Source of the DNA: Porphyromonas sp.
GTDB taxonomy: Bacteria > Bacteroidota > Bacteroidia > Bacteroidales > Porphyromonadaceae
Reading direction: 5' to 3'
NCBI GenBank assembly: GCA_022772085.1
Contig: JALFBN010000007.1
Coordinates: 1 to 64,000 of the forward strand
Length of the DNA stretch: 64,000 nucleotides
Shown here: positions 8,316-17,129 of the stretch, piece after piece
Numbering within the stretch: the first letter of the stretch is position 1
Layout: every line of letters starts with the position of its first letter
The notes under the pieces: model-generated
Seen by the model: the letters and a program-made list of their open reading frames with translations, nothing else
What the model was told of the DNA's origin: nothing
The model's database searches: none
Program-made: the position numbers and the translations under genes

Positions 8316-9653
8316 ATGAAGACAAATGAGATTCTCGCCCAATTGGAGGCTAAGCACCCGGGCGAAAAAGAATTCCTCCAAGCTGTAAAAGAGGTTCTCC
8401 TCTCTATCGAGGATGTGTACAATCAACATCCCGAATTTGAAAAGTACGGTATCATCGAACGTCTCGTTGAGCCAGATCGTATCTTTACTTTCCGTGTGCC
8501 CTGGACGGACGACGCTGGTAAAGTTCATGTAAACATTGGTTACCGCGTTCAATTCAACAATGCTATTGGTCCGTACAAGGGTGGTCTCCGTTTCCATCAC
8601 ACGGTGAACCTCTCAATCCTCAAGTTCCTTGGTTTTGAACAAACGTTCAAAAATGCTCTTACGACTCTCCCCATGGGTGGTGGTAAAGGTGGTTCGGACT
8701 TCTCTCCTAAGGGGCGTACCGACGCTGAAATCATGCGTTTCTGCCAAAGCTTCATGACGGAATTGTGGCGTAACATCGGTCCTGATACGGATATCCCTGC
8801 CGGCGATATTGGCGTTGGTGGTCGTGAAGTAGGTTACATGTTTGGTATGTACAAGAAGCTCGCTCGTGAGCATACGGGTACGATGACTGGTAAGGGATTT
8901 GAGTTTGGTGGTTCTCGTCTTCGTCCTGAGTCTACGGGTTATGGTGCTGTGTACTTCGTACAAAATATGTGCAAGGAAAACAATATCGAGTACGTAGGTA
9001 AGACACTTGCAATCTCTGGTTTCGGTAACGTAGCTTGGGGTGTTGCTCGCAAAGCAACTGAACTCGGTATGAAGGTTGTTACGATCTCTGGTCCTGATGG
9101 TTATATCTATGATCCAGATGGTATCAATACGGAAGAAAAGTTCCAATGCATGCTTGATCTGCGCGATAGCGGTAACGATGTTGTGTCTGACTATGTAAAG
9201 AGCTTCCCCAACGCTAAGTTCTTCGCGGGCAAGAAGCCTTGGGAACAAAAGGTTGACTTCGCAATGCCTTGTGCTACACAAAACGAAATGAATGAAGAAG
9301 ATGCTAAGATGCTTGTTGCTAACGGTGTAACGCTTGTAGCTGAAACTTCTAACATGGGTTGTACGGCAGAGGCCAGTGAATACTATGTAGCTAAGAAGGT
9401 TTACTTCGCTCCCGGTAAGGCCGTTAATGCTGGTGGGGTGTCTTGCTCTGGTCTCGAAATGTCTCAGAATGCGATCCATCTCTCTTGGAGCAACGAAGAA
9501 GTTGACGAACGTCTCCACCAAATCATGCACGATATTCACGAACAATGTGTTGAATATGGTCGTGAAGGTGACTACATCAACTACGTTAAGGGTGCAAACA
9601 TTGCCGGCTTCATGAAAGTAGCTAAGGCAATGGTCGCTCAAGGTGTTTGCTAA
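8316..9653 (+). CDS. gdhA: Glutamate dehydrogenase, small hexameric type
   Basis: The product is 445 residues, the usual size. Substrate- and catalysis-linked motifs YKGGLRFH (about 87-94) and PMGGGKGGSDFSPKG (Lys124) are present, with PAGDIGVGGREVGYM following. The dinucleotide fold begins at AISGFGNVAWGVARKA (about 228). It interconverts glutamate with 2-oxoglutarate plus ammonia. In this lifestyle it probably deaminates glutamate. Cofactor preference cannot be settled by eye. Codon choice is strongly biased, with many GGT, CGT and AAC codons, which suggests very high expression. A clean terminator follows, so it is monocistronic. Confidence 0.96.
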   Translation: MKTNEILAQLEAKHPGEKEFLQAVKEVLLSIEDVYNQHPEFEKYGIIERLVEPDRIFTFRVPWTDDAGKVHVNIGYRVQFNNAIGPYKGGLRFHHTVNLSILKFLGFEQTFKNALTTLPMGGGKGGSDFSPKGRTDAEIMRFCQSFMTELWRNIGPDTDIPAGDIGVGGREVGYMFGMYKKLAREHTGTMTGKGFEFGGSRLRPESTGYGAVYFVQNMCKENNIEYVGKTLAISGFGNVAWGVARKATELGMKVVTISGPDGYIYDPDGINTEEKFQCMLDLRDSGNDVVSDYVKSFPNAKFFAGKKPWEQKVDFAMPCATQNEMNEEDAKMLVANGVTLVAETSNMGCTAEASEYYVAKKVYFAPGKAVNAGGVSCSGLEMSQNAIHLSWSNEEVDERLHQIMHDIHEQCVEYGREGDYINYVKGANIAGFMKVAKAMVAQGVC

Positions 9654-9732
9654 TTGAATTAGCGACGACTAGAAAAAATCCAAGTCTGTTGGCTGTGCAT
9701 TTTTGTAGTGTACACCGGCAGGTGATATATGG

Positions 9733-9791
9733 TCCTCTCTTGCTTTCTCCCCTCTTTTGGTTGGAGTGGAAAAGTAGGAGAGGATTTTTTT
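9733..9791 (+). terminator. Intrinsic terminator after gdhA
   Basis: TCCTCTC (9733-9739) pairs with GAGAGGA (9778-9784), with a smaller internal CTCC/GGAG pairing, and seven T follow. Confidence 0.75.
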
Positions 9792-9807
9792 GTTTTGTCA
9801 GATTGTT

Positions 9808-9838
9808 TTTGAGGAGATGGAGACGGGAATTACCTTTG
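9808..9838 (+). promoter_or_regulatory. Promoter of the HD-domain gene
   Basis: TTTG (9808-9811), 19 nt, then TACCTTTG (9831-9838) matches the consensus perfectly. It lies 28 nt before the ATG at 9867. Confidence 0.85.
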
Positions 9839-9866
9839 ATCTGTACCTCAAGGATTTTGTAGTTTT

Positions 9867-10457
9867 ATGAGAGAGATTGATCCTTTTCGGATTATCAATT
9901 GCTACTACCGTCCGGGATCGTTGGTGCACCATATCTTGGTAGAGCATAGCAAACGGGTTACTGAATTAGCCCTTCAGCTAGCATTGCATTGTCCGCATTT
10001 AGAGATAGATCGAAATTTTGTGTATCAAGCTGCTATGTTGCATGATATTGGTATTATTTATACGGACGCACCAGGCATTGCGTGCTATGGGCGAGAACCC
10101 TATATCCGTCATGGGTATCTAGGGGCTCGATTGTTGCGGGAGGACTGGGGGTTGGAGGCACATGCTCGAGTGTGTGAACGCCATACGGGATCGGGCGTGA
10201 GTGATGCGGAGCGGTTGGCTTTGCGCTTGCCGATACCATCGAATCGAAGCTATCTCCCCGAAACAATTGAGGAACAATTGATCTGTTATGCCGATAGTTT
10301 CTATTCAAAAACGCACCTAGGGACGCGGAAGAAGTATGAAACAGTTCGTCAGAAGATGGAATCGTTTTGGCAGCTAAGGGCTCCACATCTAGGAGCGGAG
10401 GCTTTAGCACGTTTGGATGGGATGCTCCAATTGTTTGGCGATCCCGATGATATTTAG
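9867..10457 (+). CDS. HD-domain metal-dependent phosphohydrolase
   Basis: The product is 196 residues. The HD signature is visible: HSKRV (His27), AAMLHDIG (His59-Asp60), then ERHTGSG and ICYADSFYSK, which carries the distal Asp. Relatives hydrolyse nucleotides or other phosphoesters using the His/Asp-bound metal. No second domain suggests a (p)ppGpp or tRNA-processing role, so the substrate is unassigned. The gene stands alone with its own consensus promoter. Confidence 0.85.
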   Translation: MREIDPFRIINCYYRPGSLVHHILVEHSKRVTELALQLALHCPHLEIDRNFVYQAAMLHDIGIIYTDAPGIACYGREPYIRHGYLGARLLREDWGLEAHARVCERHTGSGVSDAERLALRLPIPSNRSYLPETIEEQLICYADSFYSKTHLGTRKKYETVRQKMESFWQLRAPHLGAEALARLDGMLQLFGDPDDI

Positions 10458-10853
10458 TTTTTGCACGGACAGATGCGTGCATAGAGTTTGAGCCTCTCTA
10501 CCAAGATTTTGTGTTTTACTTGTGCATCTGTAAGGTCTGTTGCGAAAAACATTTTTGTAAGGGGGTAGTTGTGATCCATAGGCAACTGTCTACTATCTAG
10601 GTGAATGAAATGGGGCGTCTGTATCGATGTTACCTATTGATGATGATGCGTACATGGATACTGTTATCGCCCCTTGTCTTGCTTATAAAACGCATTCCTC
10701 GGGAGGTTTAGTATGTAGAAAAATCAAAGCCTTTGACAGAAGAAATATGGAAAAATAATGACCTTGCTGAGTAAAAGTGTCCATGGGTAGAAAAATCTTT
10801 GTATTTTTGTCGCGCAAGAATGCTTTAGTAAATAAGGTAATAGATTATATATT
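10458..10853. other. Intergenic region before the TonB-like gene
   Basis: No coding sequence is supported in these 396 bases. A short hairpin (TGCACG 10462-10467 with CGTGCA 10476-10481) follows the HD gene and may be a weak terminator. A TATTTTTG box at 10802-10809 is a candidate -7 element for the next gene. Confidence 0.45.
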
Positions 10854-11561
10854 ATGGAAGTAAAGAAATCGCCAAAGGCAAACTTGGAGAAGGGTAAGAG
10901 CCTTTCTTTTCTGATGGGTTTGGTATTGGCCCTCTCGGTGGTGTTTGTCGCTCTCGAGTGGCACTCTATGGATGCTACGGGCGACGGCGATGCCGATAAG
11001 GTTGATATTTCGGACATCGAAGATGTCATGTTCATTCCCGATCAGCAACAGCAACCGGATACTCCTCCAGAGGAGACTCCCGTAGAGACTGTAGAGGTTG
11101 CTCTTCCTGAGGAATTTAAGGTTGTTGATAACGACAAGGAGGTTGCAAAGATCGCCCTTGTATCCGTGGACGAGAAGAAGCCTCTTCCTACTACAGTGCC
11201 TGTTATCACTCAGGCTCCACCCCAAGAAGTAGAGCAAGAGGAACAGATCTTTGAATTTGTAGAGAGTAATCCCGTACCTCCCGGTGGTAGCCAAGAAGCT
11301 CTATTGAAGTGGATTGGTCGTACCCTTCAGTACCCTGAAATAGCTGCTGAAAACGGTGTGCAAGGTAAGGTTATCGTACAATTCGTAGTAGAAAAAGATG
11401 GTTCTATCACCAAGGCTACCGTAGTACGTGGTGTGGATGCTTCTTTGGATAAGGAAGCCCTCCGAGTGATCAACAAAATGGATAAGTGGCAACCTGGGAA
11501 GCAGGGTGGTAAGCCCGTACGTGTAAAGTACACATTGCCTATTCAGTTCAAGCTCCAGTAG
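10854..11561 (+). CDS. Energy transducer TonB family protein
   Basis: The product is 235 residues. It has a short basic cytoplasmic N-terminus, one membrane segment (about 17-35, LSFLMGLVLALSVVFVAL), an acidic proline/glutamate-rich periplasmic linker (about 50-145), and a C-terminal TonB domain (about 150-235: LLKWIGRTLQYPEIAAENGVQGKVIVQFVV, KWQPGKQGGKPVRVKYTLPI). It would transmit the proton-motive force of ExbB/ExbD to outer-membrane receptors such as the one at 36166. No exbB or exbD is nearby. The Bacteroidetes family has many paralogues, so the partner receptor is not predictable. Confidence 0.92.
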   Translation: MEVKKSPKANLEKGKSLSFLMGLVLALSVVFVALEWHSMDATGDGDADKVDISDIEDVMFIPDQQQQPDTPPEETPVETVEVALPEEFKVVDNDKEVAKIALVSVDEKKPLPTTVPVITQAPPQEVEQEEQIFEFVESNPVPPGGSQEALLKWIGRTLQYPEIAAENGVQGKVIVQFVVEKDGSITKATVVRGVDASLDKEALRVINKMDKWQPGKQGGKPVRVKYTLPIQFKLQ

Positions 11562-11635
11562 TCTTTTGTTCTAAGAGGGCTGGAGAAGAGGTTGAATCGT
11601 AGACCTCCGATCGAAGTTCGAATAGTAATCCTATG

Positions 11636-11697
11636 GCACTCTCGCAAAGAGATTTCCCAAAGTTAGCGTGGGAAGACTTTGCGGGAGTGCTTTTTTA
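11636..11697 (+). terminator. Intrinsic terminator after the TonB-like gene
   Basis: GCACTCTCGCAAAG (11636-11649) pairs with CTTTGCGGGAGTGC (11677-11690), with an inner TTCCCA../TGGGAA pairing, and T6 follows. Because it lies just upstream of 11713, it argues against any upstream start for the prenyl synthase. Confidence 0.9.
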
Positions 11698-11712
11698 TTT
11701 ACTGATTTAGAT

Positions 11713-12702
11713 ATGACTAGTACACAAGATAAGCTTAGCTATATTGAGCAGGAGCTACACCAATTGATTTCTCATTGCCATGGAGAGATTTCGCCTTCTC
11801 TTTATGCACCCATGGCTTATGCCCTGGAGGGTGGAGGCAAGCGCATTCGTCCGTTGTTGGTTTTACTCGTAGCGGATTTGTATGGTGGGGATTATGCCGA
11901 TTTTATACAGGTTGCTTTAGGTTTGGAGATCTATCATAATTTTACCCTCCTACATGACGATGTGATGGACAATGCTGCGATACGTCGTGGGCGTCCTACG
12001 GTGGCAGCTCAGTTCGGTGTTGCACAGGCGATCCTCACGGGGGATGCAATGCTGTCGCTTTCCCAAGATCTTGTGATGCGCTTGCCGGCACCACTGCTTT
12101 CCCCCGTGATGCGAGTTTATCATGCGATGGCTCAAAAGATCATGGTGGGGCAGCAGATGGATATGGATTTTGAGCATCGTATGGATGTGACAATTGCGGA
12201 GTATGAGCGCATGATTTTGTATAAAACGGCTGTTTTGCTCTCATCGGCTCTAGAAATGGGAGCTTATATTGCAGATTCCGGTCTGCGCGATCGTTCCTAT
12301 TTGGTACGTGCCGGAATCAATGCCGGAATGGCGTTTCAGCTTCGGGATGACTACTTGGATGTATATGGTGACGAGCCTACTTTTGGCAAACCTATTGGGG
12401 GAGATATTGCTGAAAATAAGCAGACCTGGTTACTGATTAAAGCGCGTGAGATCGCTCGTCAGCGTGGCGAGTTGGATCGTTTGCAGGAGGCTCTAGCACT
12501 ACCACGTGAGTATAGGGAGGAAAAATATAGAGCTGTGCGTGCATTTTATGATGCCTATGGTATTCCCGAACTGATTCGTGGGGAGATTTTAGAGTTGTCC
12601 GAATGGGCTTTGACCTTACTATCTCGCATGTCCAATTCTAATCTGGAGGCTGCTAAGAATCTATCAGACCTGATTGAGAAGATGGCAACTCGTGATTTAT
12701 GA
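11713..12702 (+). CDS. Polyprenyl diphosphate synthase (trans-isoprenyl transferase)
   Basis: The product is 329 residues. GGGKRIRPLL (about 40-49) precedes the first aspartate-rich motif HDDVMD (Asp82-Asp86), with RRGRPTV after it. The second motif is FQLRDDYLDVYGD (about 214). It condenses isopentenyl diphosphate with allylic diphosphates. The aromatic F77 five residues before the first motif hints at a short-to-medium chain product, but the product length is not determined here. The ATG at 11713 is chosen because the terminator at 11636-11697 overlaps the earlier in-frame start. The stop overlaps the tatD start by 4 bases (ATGA), so the two are coupled. Confidence 0.92.
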   Translation: MTSTQDKLSYIEQELHQLISHCHGEISPSLYAPMAYALEGGGKRIRPLLVLLVADLYGGDYADFIQVALGLEIYHNFTLLHDDVMDNAAIRRGRPTVAAQFGVAQAILTGDAMLSLSQDLVMRLPAPLLSPVMRVYHAMAQKIMVGQQMDMDFEHRMDVTIAEYERMILYKTAVLLSSALEMGAYIADSGLRDRSYLVRAGINAGMAFQLRDDYLDVYGDEPTFGKPIGGDIAENKQTWLLIKAREIARQRGELDRLQEALALPREYREEKYRAVRAFYDAYGIPELIRGEILELSEWALTLLSRMSNSNLEAAKNLSDLIEKMATRDL

Positions 12703-13481
12703 TAGACTCCCATACGCATATTTTTGAGGAGGCATTCGCCGAAGATCTTGATGCAGTTGTGCTACGGGCGCAGCAGGCCGGCGTAACGCATCTTGTATTG
12801 CCTAATATTGACGTTGCCTCTGTGGCAGCACTTTTTGCCACACACCAAGCCTATCCCACTTATACCTCCATGTCTCTTGGGTTGCACCCCACTTCGGTAG
12901 GGGAGGATTACCGAGAGCAGTTGGAGCAGATCCGTGCAGCATGGGAGGAACATCTTTCGGAGGTGGTTGCTATTGGGGAGGTTGGACTTGATTACTATTG
13001 GGATCGTACCTTTTATGAGGAGCAAAAGTTGGCACTTCGAGTACAGGTCGAGTGGGCGATTGAGGCGGATTTGCCCTTGATCTTGCACACCCGAGAGGCT
13101 CATAGAGAGATGCTGGATTTGCTGAATTACTACCGATCGGAATCGACTTTACGAGGTGTTTTCCACAGTTTTACGGGTAGTGAGGAGGAACTGGATGAAT
13201 TGATTGCCTTCTCGCCCCGCTTCATGATTGGGCTTAATGGTGTTGTGACTTTTAAGAAGTCGCCTCTTCGGGAGTATCTGACACGTATTCCGTTGGATCG
13301 TCTTCTGTTGGAGACGGATGCGCCTTACCTAGCCCCTTCACCCCATCGAGGGCGGCGCAACGAACCTGCCTTTTTAGCGCATACGTTGGCAGAGGTGGCT
13401 CGAGCCTATGCCTTGCCCGAATCCGAGGTGGCTGAAGTGACAATGCGTAATGCCCAACGCCTGTTTGCCTTGAACTGCTGA
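12699..13481 (+). CDS. tatD: TatD-family metal-dependent deoxyribonuclease
   Basis: The product is 260 residues. Metal-binding motifs appear in family order: DSHTHIF (His5/His7), AIGEVGLDYYW (Glu), ILHTREAH (His), VFHSFTGS (His) and LLLETDAPYLAP (Asp). TatD/YcfH enzymes are TIM-barrel 3'-5' exonucleases or related hydrolases. The start codon lies within the stop of the prenyl-synthase gene. Confidence 0.93.
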   Translation: MIDSHTHIFEEAFAEDLDAVVLRAQQAGVTHLVLPNIDVASVAALFATHQAYPTYTSMSLGLHPTSVGEDYREQLEQIRAAWEEHLSEVVAIGEVGLDYYWDRTFYEEQKLALRVQVEWAIEADLPLILHTREAHREMLDLLNYYRSESTLRGVFHSFTGSEEELDELIAFSPRFMIGLNGVVTFKKSPLREYLTRIPLDRLLLETDAPYLAPSPHRGRRNEPAFLAHTLAEVARAYALPESEVAEVTMRNAQRLFALNC

Positions 13482-13985
13482 TCGTGAAGACCTATAACAA
13501 CAAAGAGAATCCCAAATTGAGAGGTTTGATGCACCTTTTTACGAAGTTTAGATAGAGCCTCTAGGGCACGTGTTATTGCCAGTTCAGTGCTATCACAGCC
13601 CCCTGCCGTTGTTGTACACAATAATTCTTTTGCATCTGCCCAAAATCATCCGAACTGTTGCCCAATACTTTTCAATTTCTAGCCCAGGATATTTTTCTCC
13701 GGAGGGCTAGAGTTTTTTTTGAGTCCTAGGTCTTGATAATTAGTTTATTGTGAGTTGCCGCTCAATAATGGGGGTGAAACTAGTCGTATGTATCAATAGT
13801 TTTGTGTAATTTTGCCCCAGAGACAGATCACTTTATTGATGGTCTTTATTTCCTGATTATTAGGATTTTAAGTTCGTTTTAGATGCGCTTTTAAGATCTG
13901 ACCTGGAGATTTCTTTTGTATCATTGCGATGTAATAGACTAGGAGTAATTGCTCCTATATGTAGGAACATAACTAAAATAGCTGT
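13482..13985. other. Intergenic region between tatD and nrdD
   Basis: There are 504 bases without a gene I can support. A terminator-like hairpin lies at 13678-13720 and a possible -7 box TAATTTTG at 13807-13814. That box would give a leader of about 170 nt for nrdD. I did not recognise an NrdR box or riboswitch. Confidence 0.45.
13678..13720 (+). terminator. Terminator-like hairpin upstream of nrdD
   Basis: TCTAGCCC (13678-13685) pairs with GGGCTAGA (13704-13711), and GTTTTTTTT follows. It lies about 200 nt beyond the tatD stop, so it may end read-through from tatD. Confidence 0.65.
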
Positions 13986-16391
13986 ATGGAACATGCCGAA
14001 CTTTATATCTTGAAGCGAGACGGTAGCCGTCAATTGTTTGATTCGGAAAAGATTCGCTCCGCGATCAATAAGGCCTATCGAGCAGGGGGCGTTCGTCCTG
14101 ATCCCTCTAAGGTGGATTTGATTGTAGCTCGTATCGAGGGTTACGCACGCACTCAGCAAGATGCCACGCTTGCGGTTGAAGAGATCCAAGATATGGTGGA
14201 GCAGGCTCTTATGGCAGAGGATCCTTTTATCGCCAAAAAGTATATTATCTATCGGGAGTGGCGCACGGTGGAGCGTGACAAACGTACTCGTCTGAAACAT
14301 ACGATGGATGGTATCGTTAAGATCGAAAAGAATGATACCAACCTCAGTAATGCCAACATGAGTTCGTATACACCCTCAGGTCAAATGATGACATTTGCTT
14401 CGGAGGTGACTAAGGATTACGCGCGTAAGTATTTGGTCTCCAATATCTACTCTCGTGCGCATGAGGCGGGTGATATTCATATTCATGACTTGGATTATTA
14501 CCCCACCAAGACGACCACTTGTGTGCAATACGATTTGGAAGATCTCTATGAACGGGGCTTCTTTACGAAAAATGGAAGTGTACGTACGCCACAGAGTATT
14601 CAGAGTTATGCCACGCTGGCCACGATTGTATTCCAAACCAATCAGAACGAACAGCACGGAGGGCAGGCAATACCCGCCTTTGATTTCTTCATGGCCCCCG
14701 GGGTGCGCAAGACCTTTGTCAAAAGACTTGTGGCCACGTTGGTACTTTCTATCCGCCTCAAAGCAGGTTCGGAGGAGGTCCCCGTGGACGAAAAAGTGCT
14801 GGCTGAGCGCATTGAGGCGATTCATCCACGTTTATCGGATGATAAGGCCGAAGCGAAAAAACTCTACGAGGGTATTGCCGATTTGATCCCCGGGGTGGAT
14901 CTCTCATTCGTTGAGGTGGCTCTTGCAGAGTCGTATCGCTTGACTCGTCGAGATACCCATCAGGCGATGGAGGGTTTTATCCACAACCTCAATACGATGC
15001 ACTCACGTGGAGGTAATCAGGTGGTATTCAGTTCGATCAATTATGGAACAGATACCAGTGACGAAGGGCGTATGGTAATCCGTGAGCTCCTTCACGCTAC
15101 GATCGAGGGGCTCGGGCATGGTGAAGTGCCGATTTTTCCAATCCAGATCTTTAAGGTGAAAGATGGAATCAATTATTCAGATGAAGATGTCCAAAAGGCT
15201 AGTGCAGACTTTGACGCGGCACTCGCCGGCAAATTGACTTTCGCCACACCGAACTTTGACCTCCTTTTGGAGAGTTGCTATACGACCGCTAAGGCTCTAT
15301 TCCCCAACTTCGTATTCTTGGATACGCCATTTAACCAGAACGACCTTTGGAAGGCCGATGATCCTAAGCGTTATCTGTACGAAATCGCAACGATGGGATG
15401 TCGTACACGTGTTTTTGAGAATGTGCGCGGAGTTAAGAGTTCGGTAGGGCGTGGCAACCTCTCCTTTACGTCGATCAATATGCCCCGTTTGGCCATAGAG
15501 GCTCGCCGAGAGGCAGAGGAGCGTTATCCTGATGGAGACAAAAAGATAATTCGTCGGGAAGCCCGTCGTCGCTTCTTGGACAAGGTGCACGATATGTCAG
15601 AGCTTGTTGCAGAGCAGCTCTACGAACGCTATACCTATCAACGTTCGGCATTGGCTCGTCAGTTCCCCTTTATGATGGGCAACGATGTTTGGAAGGGAGG
15701 TCGTGCTTTGGATGCAAACGATGAGGTGGGCGATGTGATTACTTCGGGTACATTGGGTATCGGCTTCATTGGTGGTCACAACGCCATGATGGCGATTTAT
15801 GGCGAGGGGCATGCTCACAATCAGGAGGCTTGGCAGACACTGTACGATGCTATCGAGGTGATGAACGATGTCGCCCGTGATTATAAGCGTAAGTATGAAT
15901 TGAACTACTCCGTTTTGGCTACTCCTGCCGAGGGGCTTTCGGGACGCTTTACCCGTTTGGATCGCAAGCGTTACGGCATTATTGCCGGGGTGAATGACTT
16001 GGATTATTATGTCAATTCGTTCCATGTTGATGTGCGAGAGGAGGTTACCATTGCCGAAAAAATTCACTTGGAAGCTCCGTTCCACGCCATTACGGGAGGG
16101 GGCCATATCACCTATGTCGAGTTGGATGGCGAGGCAAAGAAGAATCCATCGGTACTATTGAAGATTGTAAAGATGATGCACGATGAGGGTATCGGCTATG
16201 GTTCGATCAATCACCCCGTCGATACCTGCCGCCGTTGTGGTTACAAGGGGGTTATCTTTGATAAGTGTCCGGTGTGCAGTAGTGACCAGATCGCCCGTTT
16301 ACGTCGCATTACGGGGTATCTTACAGGTAGTCTGGAGTGCTGGAATAGTGCAAAGCAGGCAGAGGAACATGATCGTGTAAAACATTGTTAA
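13986..16391 (+). CDS. nrdD: Anaerobic ribonucleoside-triphosphate reductase (class III)
   Basis: The product is 801 residues. An N-terminal ATP-cone (about 5-95: LKRDGSRQLFDSEKIRSAI) is followed by the glycyl-radical barrel. A zinc-finger pair CRRCGYKG...CPVCSS lies near the C-terminus, and the glycyl radical site is RRITGYLTGS (Gly777). It makes dNTPs from NTPs without oxygen. The activase gene nrdG follows about 120 nt downstream. The presence of an oxygen-sensitive reductase fits a strict anaerobe. No dedicated regulator site was recognised. Confidence 0.96.
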   Translation: MEHAELYILKRDGSRQLFDSEKIRSAINKAYRAGGVRPDPSKVDLIVARIEGYARTQQDATLAVEEIQDMVEQALMAEDPFIAKKYIIYREWRTVERDKRTRLKHTMDGIVKIEKNDTNLSNANMSSYTPSGQMMTFASEVTKDYARKYLVSNIYSRAHEAGDIHIHDLDYYPTKTTTCVQYDLEDLYERGFFTKNGSVRTPQSIQSYATLATIVFQTNQNEQHGGQAIPAFDFFMAPGVRKTFVKRLVATLVLSIRLKAGSEEVPVDEKVLAERIEAIHPRLSDDKAEAKKLYEGIADLIPGVDLSFVEVALAESYRLTRRDTHQAMEGFIHNLNTMHSRGGNQVVFSSINYGTDTSDEGRMVIRELLHATIEGLGHGEVPIFPIQIFKVKDGINYSDEDVQKASADFDAALAGKLTFATPNFDLLLESCYTTAKALFPNFVFLDTPFNQNDLWKADDPKRYLYEIATMGCRTRVFENVRGVKSSVGRGNLSFTSINMPRLAIEARREAEERYPDGDKKIIRREARRRFLDKVHDMSELVAEQLYERYTYQRSALARQFPFMMGNDVWKGGRALDANDEVGDVITSGTLGIGFIGGHNAMMAIYGEGHAHNQEAWQTLYDAIEVMNDVARDYKRKYELNYSVLATPAEGLSGRFTRLDRKRYGIIAGVNDLDYYVNSFHVDVREEVTIAEKIHLEAPFHAITGGGHITYVELDGEAKKNPSVLLKIVKMMHDEGIGYGSINHPVDTCRRCGYKGVIFDKCPVCSSDQIARLRRITGYLTGSLECWNSAKQAEEHDRVKHC

Positions 16392-16513
16392 TCCTCTACT
16401 GTTATAATATTCGGAACGTCATATTTCTCTAGATTTATTGTTAAGATAGTCATAAGAGAGGGTGGCGTTCTTTCTTTTTGTCCTGTTTCGGGTATGATGG
16501 CTCTCATAGAGAT

Positions 16514-16981
16514 ATGCTGCACTTGTTAAATAGATACAAGGAGACAATCAGTGATGGTCCCGGCCTTCGATATGCGATTTATTTGGCCGGATGTAGTCAC
16601 CATTGCCCGGGCTGCCATAATCCGGAGAGTCATAATCCCCTGGGAGGCATTGAGTTAAGTGAAGTGGTTTTGCAGGGAATTATTCAGGAGATTAACAAGA
16701 ATCCGATACTGGATGGCATCACTCTCTCGGGTGGAGACCCTTTCTTTTATCCGGAGGAATTACTCGCTTTGGTAAAGCGATTGAAAGAGGCTTGCCACTT
16801 ACCTATACTTTGTTATACGGGCTATACATATGAGGAGTTGCTCCAAGATGAGCGACGCCGACCTGTATTGCAATATATTGATACACTGATAGATGGTCGA
16901 TTCGTTTTGGAGCTTCGAGATCCCTCTTTATTGTTTAGAGGCAGTCGAAATCAACGAATTATTGACCTTCGTAACACTTAG
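16514..16981 (+). CDS. nrdG: Anaerobic ribonucleotide reductase activating protein (radical SAM)
   Basis: The product is 155 residues. The radical-SAM cluster motif CSHHCPGC (CX3CX2C) lies near residue 28, preceded by SDGPGLRYAIYLAGC. GITLSGGDPFFYP is the SAM-binding GGE-like segment. It generates the glycyl radical on NrdD. The ATG at 16514 is preferred over an upstream TTG because MLHLLNRYKETISDGPG matches the family's normal N-terminus. Confidence 0.94.
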   Translation: MLHLLNRYKETISDGPGLRYAIYLAGCSHHCPGCHNPESHNPLGGIELSEVVLQGIIQEINKNPILDGITLSGGDPFFYPEELLALVKRLKEACHLPILCYTGYTYEELLQDERRRPVLQYIDTLIDGRFVLELRDPSLLFRGSRNQRIIDLRNT

Positions 16982-17007
16982 ATACCTATTTATTGTTGGA
17001 AAGAAAC

Positions 17008-17015
17008 TATCTTTG
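17008..17015 (+). promoter_or_regulatory. Probable -7 element of the kor operon
   Basis: TATCTTTG at 17008-17015 starts one base into the 19-nt string CTATCTTTGTCGGCAGAAA, which is identical to the gdhA promoter. No convincing TTTG lies at 19-20 nt upstream. The leader to korA would be about 105-110 nt. Confidence 0.6.
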
Positions 17016-17059
17016 TCGGCAGAAAAAGAGACGGATATAGAAAAGTAGAGAGAATATAG

Positions 17060-17079
17060 GCTTCACCCTAGGGTGAAGC
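17060..17079 (+). repeat. Perfect 20-bp palindrome in the korA leader
   Basis: GCTTCACCCTAGGGTGAAGC is a perfect inverted repeat that would form an 8-bp stem with a CTAG loop in the mRNA. No T tract follows, so it is not an intrinsic terminator. It could be an operator for a dimeric regulator or an mRNA-stabilising hairpin. Confidence 0.7.
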
Positions 17080-17129
17080 GTAGCGATAAATACAATACTC
17101 AACCACTCTAAGTTTAAACTAAATCAATC

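Noticed and set aside
8613-9641. 342-codon open frame on the minus strand
   Set aside because: It lies fully antisense to gdhA, whose family motifs are complete. The minus-strand product has no recognisable domain. It arises from the strongly biased codon use of gdhA.
9654-9862. Short + strand frame after gdhA
   Set aside because: It covers the gdhA terminator and the promoter of the HD gene, and shows no protein features.
13406-13621. 71-codon minus-strand frame after tatD
   Set aside because: It overlaps the 3' end of tatD. The part outside tatD is about 46 codons with no recognised motif and no promoter.
17060-17079. Palindrome before korA as an intrinsic terminator or attenuator
   Set aside because: There is no T tract after it and no alternative antiterminator pairing is obvious. 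It was kept as an operator or hairpin candidate instead.
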